Shown: piece after piece, positions 53,870 to 61,654 of the stretch
Position numbering within the stretch: the stretch's first letter is position 1
Layout: every line of letters begins with the position of its first letter
NCBI GenBank assembly: GCA_019636385.1
Contig: JAHBXT010000006.1
Coordinates: 124,001-188,000 of the forward strand
Length of the DNA stretch: 64,000 bases
From: Pirellulaceae bacterium
GTDB lineage: Bacteria; Planctomycetota; Planctomycetia; Pirellulales; Pirellulaceae
Reading direction: 5' to 3'
The notes under the pieces: model-generated
The model's database searches: none
Told to the model about the DNA's origin: nothing
What the model saw: the letters and a program-made list of their open reading frames with translations, nothing else
Made by a program: the position numbers and the translations under genes

Positions 53870-53910
53870 GGAAAACAAAAACGACCGAGCTCTATCGAGG
53901 ACTCGGTCGC
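53870..53910 (-). terminator. intrinsic terminator of the ErpA-type gene
   Basis: Read on the minus strand, CGACCGAG and CTCGGTCG form an 8-bp GC-rich stem (53882-53889 and 53902-53909) followed directly by TTTTTGTTTT. It lies about 60 bases after the stop codon at 53969, the right place to end transcription of that gene. This is the clearest intrinsic terminator in the window. Confidence 0.85.
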
Positions 53911-53968
53911 ATGAATATTCTGAGCGGAACTAAAATCGGCAGTCCCCTAATTCAGGAGGATTCTGCGA

Positions 53969-54301
53969 TTAGGCGGAGAATGAACTGCCACAACCGCAAG
54001 TCTTCACCGCGTTGGGATTGTCGAATGTAAAGCCTTGCTTCTCCAAGCTTTGATGCCAGTCGATGGTTACCCCGTCCAGATACAGCGCACTTTTTTTGTC
54101 GACGACCACAGCCACACCGTGTATGTCATAGCGACTATCCCCGGTCGAGTCAAATTTGTCGTCAAAAGTTAACGCATAATTGAAGCCGCTGCATCCGCCT
54201 CCGGAAATTCCCACGCGAAAAAACATGTCTTCGCCAAGTTGGTGTTCTTCTCGGAATTTTTTGACCTGCACGGCAGCAGCTTCGGTTAAATTGATTGCCA
54301 T
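53969..54301 (-). CDS. erpA: A-type Fe-S cluster carrier (ErpA/IscA-like)
   Basis: 110 residues. The three cluster-binding cysteines are C37 in SGGGCSGFNY and C102 and C104 in TCGCGSSF, the C-x(n)-CxC pattern of the family. It passes [4Fe-4S] or [2Fe-2S] clusters to target enzymes in the cytoplasm. The three-cysteine LarE 9 kb away is one possible Fe-S user. Whether it is ErpA, IscA or SufA cannot be settled by sequence reading. A terminator follows. Confidence 0.92.
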   Translation of the reverse strand: MAINLTEAAAVQVKKFREEHQLGEDMFFRVGISGGGCSGFNYALTFDDKFDSTGDSRYDIHGVAVVVDKKSALYLDGVTIDWHQSLEKQGFTFDNPNAVKTCGCGSSFSA

Positions 54302-54510
54302 GTCTATCGATCCTTACTGTCTGTCTAATTCTGGTAGAGTGTCATTACGTGGTCCAAAGGGTCAGGTTTCTGTGTTCGATTGGGCAGGGACCAAGACCTG
54401 AATCGCCTTGCTAACCACCACTATTTATACGCTGCCCGGCTGGATTTTGACAAGTCTTTGTGTCAAAAATCGCGTCAAGTATTCCTTGAAACTGCTATTG
54501 ATTGCCCAAA

Positions 54511-56658
54511 CTACCCTTGTTCGAGCAATTGGTAGCTCCGTTTGAGCGTCATCCAGCGGTTCTCTCCCCAATTGTAAATCGCTGACATAAGACTGGCGGA
54601 TTTTCCCGGGATCCTAATCCAAACCATCTGTCCGGGTCGCAAACCACTGCCGGATGGCAACTTGATCTTCACCGAAAATCTGGGCGACAGCATGCGCAGC
54701 TGCGACTGCTGCTTGGCGTCCTGCGTGAATTCAACGGGTATGGGGCCAGAGTAACTGGCAGCTAGCAAGGGCTCGGTAAGGTAATCGCTGCCCTTGGGAT
54801 CCACTTTTTCTACGATGCCCATGGTGTTGACACCATTTGTCGTGCTGACTGACAGCGGCTTGCCAATCGCTTGCTGTAGTCTTGGAACATGGCGTTGGTC
54901 CACAGAGATCACAGCCTCCAGCTCCTGAGATGGGGCGATAAGACACACCGTTTGACCAATTGAAATGGCGTGCCCAAGGATGTGCTGGATCGGTATCGCT
55001 ACAATCGTGCCCCGGATAGGAGCGCGAATTAGCAATCGCTGCACGCGAGATTCCAGTTGTTCAAGTTGTGTCAGCAGAGATTCCAGTCGAGCCATTTCGG
55101 ATTGCAACATCGCCAGGGCACCACGAGCTTGTTTGAGGCGTATGGACTCGCGAGTCATCTGAACCTCGATACGCTTTACCGCCAGTTCCAATTCCAAGTC
55201 GGGGTTTTTGAGAATAGCGATTACCTCGTCGGGCTCCACCATACTGCCGCTGGCGGCGCAGATTTCGTGTAGGATTCCCTGGGCCTCTGCATTGACCAGC
55301 ATGGTCCCGTGATGCGCTACAACGCCTGGCGCTGTTGGTTGAATGGGCGAAGGTGCCAAAATGAAGATCAGACTAACCGCCGTGATAGCTCCGCTGAACC
55401 AGAGCCACTCATAGCTCGAATTGTTCTCAGCGCCAGGTGACATTGCAGCCTGAAGTCGCCGCATCTTCAGCTGCATTAAGCGCGGATACAAGACGGTTGC
55501 GTATCCCCCCCACAACACCAAAATAACTCCAATGGTCTCCCACAGCAGAATCGCGGAGGCTGCTAGCGTGGTCAGCACTAAAAAGCGATAGACCGAACAT
55601 GCGCCTCCGTACAGCGCAATAAGCGGGTTTGGCCATGTGATCTGCCATGATCTCCAGGGCAGCAGTACCTTCTTCCATAGTGAGGCGTAGGCGATCTGTG
55701 CTTGTGACCACAGGTTGGGCAGATTGAGCAGATCTGAGATAATGAAGTAGCCATCGAATTTCATCAGCGGGTTAGCGTTGAATGCCACGGTACTGACAGT
55801 TCCTAAAGTGGCCACTGCACAGCAAAAGTATCTTAATGACTCATTCGATGTGTATATGGCTATAAAAGCGGCGAGTGAGGCAGCCGCCAATTCGCCCAGA
55901 ATTCCCGCCGAACAGCAGGCGATCCGGTGCCAACGGTTCGTAATCGACCACAGATCGGTAATATCCACATAGGGGATGGGGGCGAAAAAAATAATACTCA
56001 ATCCGCCCGAGCGAATAGGGCAGTTAAATCGCACCGCTACCGCCGCGTGTCCCAATTCGTGAACGGCCTTCAGAACCAACCAGGCGACTAGCCACCACAA
56101 TTGACCGTCCGAGACGAACAGCGATTGTGTGGCAGTCGAGAACAGTTCCCAGTGAGCGGCCACGCACATGAGGGCAACCAAGTACGATACTAGAATCCCC
56201 ACGCACAATACCGGAGTGAGGAACGGTGCAACAATGGATGCCCATTTCTCCAATCGCTGCCCGTTGACCAACGGAATTCGGGAATACAGTAGTCCAATCA
56301 TCCAGCGCCGCGGTGGTGGTTGAGTGGACGTTTGGTCGCTGTTCGTCAACCCACAACGAGTAAGCCACCGAGTCAGTTCAATCACTTCGGCTTCGGTGAC
56401 ATCCAGGCTGTCAGTCGCGTTCCTTGAGTCTTGTGCAGCATTAGATGTCGCGGCTTGATTCACTTCCCTGGCGATATCACCGGAAGTAACGCCGGCCCGC
56501 AGACGGCTGGCAATTGCGTACTCGCGGGCGCCCAGTCTAAACAGCCGGCCGCTGATAGGTTCAAGGACCGAGTACCATAGCTTGCCAGACGGCTGATGGA
56601 CCCTAAACGTCAGATCGCGTCGCAATTCTAACACGTTTGCCGATGGAGGAGCCTGCAT
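54511..56658 (-). CDS. PqqD-like / M50 protease / HlyD fusion protein
   Basis: 715 residues. Residues 10-105 look like a PqqD-type winged helix (LRRDLTFRVHQPSG, LEPISGRLFRLGAREYAIASRL, ITRWL-like ELTRWLTRCGL), the fold used as RiPP recognition element. A membrane M50 (site-2 protease) domain follows: HELGH at 200-204 is the zinc motif, and NANPLMKFDGYFIISDLLNLPNL around D302 is the second metal-site motif. After further helices, residues 430-700 form a HlyD-like arm with a lipoyl-type domain (GVVAHHGTMLVNAEAQGILHEI), a coiled coil and a barrel (SGLRPGQMVWIRI). Last gene of the export cluster, 15 bases after the previous one. I infer a membrane component that reads or cuts a peptide and hands it to the HlyD/TolC channel. 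Confidence 0.85.
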   Translation of the reverse strand: MQAPPSANVLELRRDLTFRVHQPSGKLWYSVLEPISGRLFRLGAREYAIASRLRAGVTSGDIAREVNQAATSNAAQDSRNATDSLDVTEAEVIELTRWLTRCGLTNSDQTSTQPPPRRWMIGLLYSRIPLVNGQRLEKWASIVAPFLTPVLCVGILVSYLVALMCVAAHWELFSTATQSLFVSDGQLWWLVAWLVLKAVHELGHAAVAVRFNCPIRSGGLSIIFFAPIPYVDITDLWSITNRWHRIACCSAGILGELAAASLAAFIAIYTSNESLRYFCCAVATLGTVSTVAFNANPLMKFDGYFIISDLLNLPNLWSQAQIAYASLWKKVLLPWRSWQITWPNPLIALYGGACSVYRFLVLTTLAASAILLWETIGVILVLWGGYATVLYPRLMQLKMRRLQAAMSPGAENNSSYEWLWFSGAITAVSLIFILAPSPIQPTAPGVVAHHGTMLVNAEAQGILHEICAASGSMVEPDEVIAILKNPDLELELAVKRIEVQMTRESIRLKQARGALAMLQSEMARLESLLTQLEQLESRVQRLLIRAPIRGTIVAIPIQHILGHAISIGQTVCLIAPSQELEAVISVDQRHVPRLQQAIGKPLSVSTTNGVNTMGIVEKVDPKGSDYLTEPLLAASYSGPIPVEFTQDAKQQSQLRMLSPRFSVKIKLPSGSGLRPGQMVWIRIPGKSASLMSAIYNWGENRWMTLKRSYQLLEQG

Positions 56659-56673
56659 CCGGTCGTCCCACCT

Positions 56674-58188
56674 TTACCAAGCGAATTTTTTCATGAACCA
56701 AATATAAGGTCTATGGAAGGCCAGCCATCCTAGGCTCTTCCATCCAGCGGAAAGTCGCACAGTGCCACGCATCCCGGGACGCAGAGCCTGGTCTTGATTC
56801 TCTACTTCGGTTTCGGCAAAGAATACCACTCGATTTGCTTCCACATGTCCTCGTGGATCAATCCGCCGGACCTTGCCGGTCCAACTTTGGCCATGAGCGG
56901 AATCGACGCGAAGCAAGACCGGAGTATGAACGTCAATTTGTCCAAGATCCTCTGTGGATAGCAGGATTTGGATGCGCATATGTTCCAAGGGAGCAATTTC
57001 AAACAGTGTGTCAGTCTGTTGAACTGTCGCTCCGGAAGTTGGAACCCAGTCGCCCGCCACCACGACACCGTCAATCGGCGAGCGAATTTCGAGCTGCGCC
57101 AATCGCGACTGCAGATCTTCGATCTGAAGGGAAATCCGTTGTTGTTCCAGGTCAGCCAAACGAACTTCACCGCCATTGCGAGCGGCCATGGCGGTATCGC
57201 GTTTCTTGATTGCTTGCTGCAGGTCAGCCTCGGCACGAGACAGTTCCCATCGTAACGGTTCATCGTCAATCTGGGCCAATAGCATGCCGGTCTGGACAAT
57301 GTCACCCGGTCGGACGGTCGCACTCATGACACGCCCAGCCACCGGACTTGTGAGGAATCTGCGAAACGCGGGTTCGACGATGCAATCTCGCCGAGGTGAG
57401 AATGGAACTGGGATCGCCAGGCACAACACGGCTATGCACAACAGAGACAGCCAATATTTTCGAGCTGCATAAATCCTCTTAGCTCTGCCAAGCCACTGTT
57501 CAGCAGTCTGGCCTGTCTGGCACAGATGCCACAGGCCGATCCAAGCCGAAAGCTCGAGGCGCAGCGAATTCAAGAGTTGTGTGAACTCCGCAGCTTGACT
57601 ATGCACAGTACGGTCGAAACTCAGCACTAAGCCCAATTTTAAGGATTTGCTGGAAACTCCAAAGCTAATCACGGATTGCGTCGCTAGTTCTTGACGCAAA
57701 CATTGAAGGACGATTGACGATTGCTCGGACTCAATAGCAAATCCGAATCCCTGCAAGGTCGCTGCCGCCTCGCGAACGGCGGCGACGAGGTTATTCGAAA
57801 ACGCACCTTCTGCAGACTCGTCGGAACGAGTGCTGTGGATTGCCAGACGATTATTCTCCAGAAATCCAGCAATTAACTCGGCACCAGTTATGTATTCGAT
57901 ATGAGCAAGAACCGCTGCGAGTGCTGGCTGAGAACCGTTGGGTGGAAAGCGATTGAAGTCCAGTAATCGCTGAGGAACCGAATGGGCCTCGGCACTCGAC
58001 TCGTGGAACTGCGCCGCAGCCTGGGTGCGTGGGTGGGCCTGCTGGGGGCAGTGAACCTCTTCCGGTATGGCGCCTGTTGAAGGCACGAAATTGGCCAGTG
58101 GGGGGGCTCCGCCGAGTTCATCGCACGCAACGCTGGTTGGCAAAACGCGCGCTGAAAAACTGGCGGTAGGCAGGAAAGGAGTTTGCAT
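56674..58188 (-). CDS. GAF-like / HlyD membrane fusion protein
   Basis: 504 residues. Residues 75-235 look like a GAF-type sensor domain (LAAVLAHIEYITGAELIAGFL, SVISFGVSSKSLKLGLVLSFDRT). One membrane helix (KYWLSLLCIAVLCLAIPVPFS) is at about 245-265. The remainder is HlyD-like: EPAFRRFLTSPVAGRVMSATVRPGDIVQTGMLLAQID, a helical hairpin, IRSPIDGVVVAGDWV and PGMRGTVRLSAGWKSLGW. The soluble sensor domain would sit in the cytoplasm, which is unusual for a periplasmic adaptor. It is 15 bases before the M50 gene and 46 after the HlyD gene. Confidence 0.82.
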   Translation of the reverse strand: MQTPFLPTASFSARVLPTSVACDELGGAPPLANFVPSTGAIPEEVHCPQQAHPRTQAAAQFHESSAEAHSVPQRLLDFNRFPPNGSQPALAAVLAHIEYITGAELIAGFLENNRLAIHSTRSDESAEGAFSNNLVAAVREAAATLQGFGFAIESEQSSIVLQCLRQELATQSVISFGVSSKSLKLGLVLSFDRTVHSQAAEFTQLLNSLRLELSAWIGLWHLCQTGQTAEQWLGRAKRIYAARKYWLSLLCIAVLCLAIPVPFSPRRDCIVEPAFRRFLTSPVAGRVMSATVRPGDIVQTGMLLAQIDDEPLRWELSRAEADLQQAIKKRDTAMAARNGGEVRLADLEQQRISLQIEDLQSRLAQLEIRSPIDGVVVAGDWVPTSGATVQQTDTLFEIAPLEHMRIQILLSTEDLGQIDVHTPVLLRVDSAHGQSWTGKVRRIDPRGHVEANRVVFFAETEVENQDQALRPGMRGTVRLSAGWKSLGWLAFHRPYIWFMKKFAW

Positions 58189-58234
58189 CTGGCAGCCACG
58201 ATATTGATTGAAATGGTCTGACCACGATACGAGA

Positions 58235-59080
58235 TCAGGCTCGGTTGTTTCCAGTACCGCTCAATACCAGCGTGCAGCTTGAGCCCATGACTTGACGGGA
58301 CGGGTTGGCGATCAGCGCTCGAACTTCGATCAGTCCACTTTCCGCATCCGCCACCGGCGCAACATACTCCAGTTCGGCTTGGTCCATGGCTTGGCCATCA
58401 ACCTCGATCGTCAATGCAGGACCGGTTGGTAGACTGCGAGCCTCCGCCAGCGTTAAATAAAAGACAGCCCGCAGGCGCGAGGTATCGACAATTTCCAGTA
58501 TCTCTGGAGTGTTGGGAGCGACGTACTCTCCAACTTCCTTGTACAACTTGACAACAGTACCATCCCAAGGGGCGACAATCGTTCGTTGCTGAAGCTGGTT
58601 TTCCAGCCGCTTGATCTGCAGCTCTTCTATCGACTTCTCTTCCAATTCGGCCGTCAATCTTCCTTGGGAAATTTCTAATTCAACTCGAGCCCGTTCCAAT
58701 TCAGTCTGAGACGTATAGCTGTGGCTGCGGCCCGACTCCACAGCGACTAGCTTACGGCGATTCAATTCAAAGTCCGCCTGGGCGGCGTGAAGCTTTCCCC
58801 GGTTCTTGGCATGAGCTTGAGCAATCATGATCATCAGTTCTTGTTGGTCGCAATCCAGGCTTGCCAGAGGTTGGCCTTTGGGGACAAACTGACCGGGTTG
58901 CACCAGCAATTCCTTAACCAACCCGCTTTCGGCACAGGCGACCTTGCAGACTTTCCAAGGCCCGAGTACGCCCTGAGGTCCTGCACTATTGGGGCGGCTT
59001 AAGGGAGCCTGGGCGAAAAGCGCTGGTGTGCTCAGCAACGGCAACATGATCGTTGCAATCATCCGGATCGTTGTGTGCAT
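58235..59080 (-). CDS. HlyD/RND-type periplasmic adaptor
   Basis: 281 residues with a signal peptide ending STPALFAQAP. The lipoyl domain has VCKVACAESGLVKELLVQPGQFVPKGQPLASLD, then a short coiled coil, the closing lipoyl half (RTIVAPWDGTVVKLYKEVGEYVAP) and a barrel (FYLTLAEARSLPTGPALTIEVDG). It is a simple periplasmic adaptor expected to link an inner-membrane part to TolC. Placed between the TolC-like gene (172 bases upstream) and the GAF/HlyD gene. Confidence 0.85.
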   Translation of the reverse strand: MHTTIRMIATIMLPLLSTPALFAQAPLSRPNSAGPQGVLGPWKVCKVACAESGLVKELLVQPGQFVPKGQPLASLDCDQQELMIMIAQAHAKNRGKLHAAQADFELNRRKLVAVESGRSHSYTSQTELERARVELEISQGRLTAELEEKSIEELQIKRLENQLQQRTIVAPWDGTVVKLYKEVGEYVAPNTPEILEIVDTSRLRAVFYLTLAEARSLPTGPALTIEVDGQAMDQAELEYVAPVADAESGLIEVRALIANPSRQVMGSSCTLVLSGTGNNRA

Positions 59081-59252
59081 GGTGAATCCACCTCATCTGG
59101 ATAGTCAAAACGGCTACCAGCCTGAGCCCTTCTGCGATGAAAGAGACTGTCGCTGGAAGACGCTAGCACGTAATTGGCGCTCAGGTGAGATGTGCCGAGC
59201 CCAAGCAAATCGAATCCGGGTGTCCACACAGAATGTGTAGCGATAATGACGC

Positions 59253-61226
59253 TTAGTTCGAATGAACTGCATCTGCGGCTGTTAAACATGGCAGCAGCGA
59301 GCCGGTTACAAGTTGTAATCGAGCGTGGGCGAGCATGTAGTCCTGCTCGGCGCGAATCCAGTTGTTCTCTGATGAAATCAGTTGAATATGTGCATTCAAC
59401 AACTGATCGAGCTGCAAACTGGTGGTCCGTGCTCCGCCCAGAAAAGCATCGCGCCAAATCGCGTCCAAGTATTGGACTTCCGCCTCCGTTGCCAACGTCG
59501 AGCGGACGGCGGAGTCAAGTTGTTGATATGCCGACTGAACCATGGCTACGGCCCCCTCGACATCCGCTGACACGCTCAACAGGATGTTATCGAGCTGCAA
59601 CAGCGATTTTCGAAGCTCCATGCGTCGTTCGTGGAGAATGGACTGCGCCGCTATGTTGCGTCGTGGACGCTGGTAAGCCACGCCTGCATGGTAACTGGGA
59701 GTCTTGGTGAATTGATCGCCAAGGGACTCGATCACGTCATAGTCACCGCTGAGTCCGCGTAGGTATCCTTCCATGACGAGATTCAACGTGGGCTTCAATT
59801 CATTTTCCGCTACATGCAAACGTGTGCGTACGGATCGGACGGCTTGTCGGGCTTCTTGAATTTTGGGCTGTTGCTCAAGAGCTTGTAATCTTTCGTGTTG
59901 TAGATCGATGTTTGACGGGCAGGTGACAACAGGGGCTATGGGGACGATGTAGTCAGCACTACAAAGTAAGTCTGGAGCCGCTACTGCCGCTTTCAGATTG
60001 GCTTGCGCAATTGTCCAGCGAGCCTGAGCCTGTGCCAATGCAGCGGTCTGCTTGTGGATCGCAGCTTCGGCGCGAAGAACCTGACTCCTCAAGCTATCAA
60101 TTTCGCTTCGGCCCTGAAGTTGTTGATATAGTAGCTGTAGATTCTCGATTCCGCGCTCGATTTGCAGCATTTCTCCCTGGGCTGCATATAAATCCCAGTA
60201 CGCGGTGGTCAGCTGAAACGTGTGATCTTGTAGAGCCAGGGAGGCTTGATACTTGCCTTGATTGGCGGTAATGGTAGCAACCACAAAGCTGGCGCGATTG
60301 TAGGTCAAGCCCCGCCCACGCATCAACGGTTGCGTATAGCGCAATACCATGCGTGAATCAGCTTGCTCACGCGGGTCGAAGAAACGTGAGTTGTTATCCT
60401 TGGTCAGGAATTCTTGAAAGAACTCCGTCCTTCCGCCATGTTGGTTTTTATTGCGTATTCCCGCTCGATTCTCCCACAAGCTCTCGTTCAAACGCGGGGG
60501 CCCTCCGGTGGTCAATGTGTTTCCCACTGGATCGGATGTATCGCGGAAAATTGAATCCACGAAAGAGTTGACGTCAAATTCTCCTAATTCTTTGGCCGCT
60601 CGCGCATCGAGTATTTGAGGCTCAAGCAGTATCGCTTGGATGTTGGGCGAATGAGAGACGGCTTGCCAAACCAGTTCAGCTAGATCGGTAACCCGGCCGT
60701 TTTCTGCGCGATTCAAAGCCAAGCTGGCGTGCCACCAGGGCTGTCTAAGCTGTGATTCCGGTGGGCAAAGCGCCGCCTCCGAGAGTGTGTCTCCCAGCGA
60801 CTGAGTTGTTCCCACGTCTGACGCTAATGAATCCCCAAGTTTGATCGATGGACTGGCAACCACGGTGAAATCAAAAGACTCAGGGACAAGCGGAATGGTT
60901 TCGCCGTCAAAATTGGCGCCCGCCGGTGGTGAAAGGAGAACTGAATTGTCTACGCCAAGCTCTGAGGTCTGGGGCGGAATTCCAGTTGCCTGAGCTTCTG
61001 ACTTTGACAGTTGTGTAACCTTGGTGAACAATCCCGTATCGGCTACGACCACGCCTAGCGTCGCCCAAGATGCCACTAGGCCACGGAATAATGGCAGCCA
61101 GCGGCGGCTGGCGCAACGCCGGCCTGCGCAACATGCAATTCTCCAGTGAGTGTTGATCTTCACGGCAAGTGAACTGGCTCGATAGGCGTTGACGTATATG
61201 TGGCCAATTGCTAGCAATTTCACCAT
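59253..61226 (-). CDS. TolC-family outer-membrane channel protein
   Basis: 657 residues. The C-terminal 450 residues hold the two outer-membrane efflux repeats: LVWQAVSHSPNIQAILLEPQIL, VLRYTQPLMRGRGLTYNR, and the second repeat around AVRSVRTRLHVAENELKPTLNLVMEGYL and GVAYQRPRRNIAAQSILHERRMEL. An extra N-terminal region of about 170 residues is low in conserved features. The start is uncertain: the frame begins at 61226, and GTG 61163 would give a plausible signal peptide ending in VVVADT. The channel of the cluster, first in transcription order. Confidence 0.88.
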   Translation of the reverse strand: MVKLLAIGHIYVNAYRASSLAVKINTHWRIACCAGRRCASRRWLPLFRGLVASWATLGVVVADTGLFTKVTQLSKSEAQATGIPPQTSELGVDNSVLLSPPAGANFDGETIPLVPESFDFTVVASPSIKLGDSLASDVGTTQSLGDTLSEAALCPPESQLRQPWWHASLALNRAENGRVTDLAELVWQAVSHSPNIQAILLEPQILDARAAKELGEFDVNSFVDSIFRDTSDPVGNTLTTGGPPRLNESLWENRAGIRNKNQHGGRTEFFQEFLTKDNNSRFFDPREQADSRMVLRYTQPLMRGRGLTYNRASFVVATITANQGKYQASLALQDHTFQLTTAYWDLYAAQGEMLQIERGIENLQLLYQQLQGRSEIDSLRSQVLRAEAAIHKQTAALAQAQARWTIAQANLKAAVAAPDLLCSADYIVPIAPVVTCPSNIDLQHERLQALEQQPKIQEARQAVRSVRTRLHVAENELKPTLNLVMEGYLRGLSGDYDVIESLGDQFTKTPSYHAGVAYQRPRRNIAAQSILHERRMELRKSLLQLDNILLSVSADVEGAVAMVQSAYQQLDSAVRSTLATEAEVQYLDAIWRDAFLGGARTTSLQLDQLLNAHIQLISSENNWIRAEQDYMLAHARLQLVTGSLLPCLTAADAVHSN

Positions 61227-61654
61227 ATTTTGAGTTCACAGAGACTCACTTTCGTACTCGGCACCGTGAACTTGGACGCATCAGCGGTCAGCTTCCGGCC
61301 AGCATAAACCGGCTCAGTTGCTGCCGATGCAGTCGGCAAAAGCCGCATCACCATCAAGGTCGACAATTCTGGCAGGTAGCCCTCCCTGACTCTCTGACGC
61401 ACACGGAAGCTGGGACTTTGAAATGCTTCGCGACCATTACAATCGGCAGAGTCGTCGTAGGTTTCAATGTTGGTTACCGTTCGGCGTTCGGCAGCGGCAA
61501 GTTCTGACCACTTTGGGAAGTTTGGACGCAACTGTGAGCAAGAGTTTTTAGCTCATTGTGCGTCATCCACCTGCGGCTCGTTGTATCGCTGGGCATGCAC
61601 CCTGAGACGGAAAAGGCCAGTTGATTACAGACCTGCAGTGGAATAAGGTTCAGA
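61227..61654. other. divergent region between TolC and the GGDEF/HD-GYP gene
   Basis: An open frame of 103 codons on the minus strand (61220-61531) overlaps the TolC start and has no recognised features; I do not call it a gene. No operator or strong hairpin is seen. Confidence 0.35.

Noticed and set aside
53738..53968. Possible cobalamin riboswitch upstream of the CbiE/CbiT gene
   Set aside because: No B12-box-like element is visible, and the region instead carries the terminator of the ErpA-type gene on the same strand.
59080..59094. TGGTGAATCCACCTC at the start of a HlyD gene resembles the operator
   Set aside because: The arms have the wrong spacing for the 15-bp palindrome and the site overlaps the start codon.
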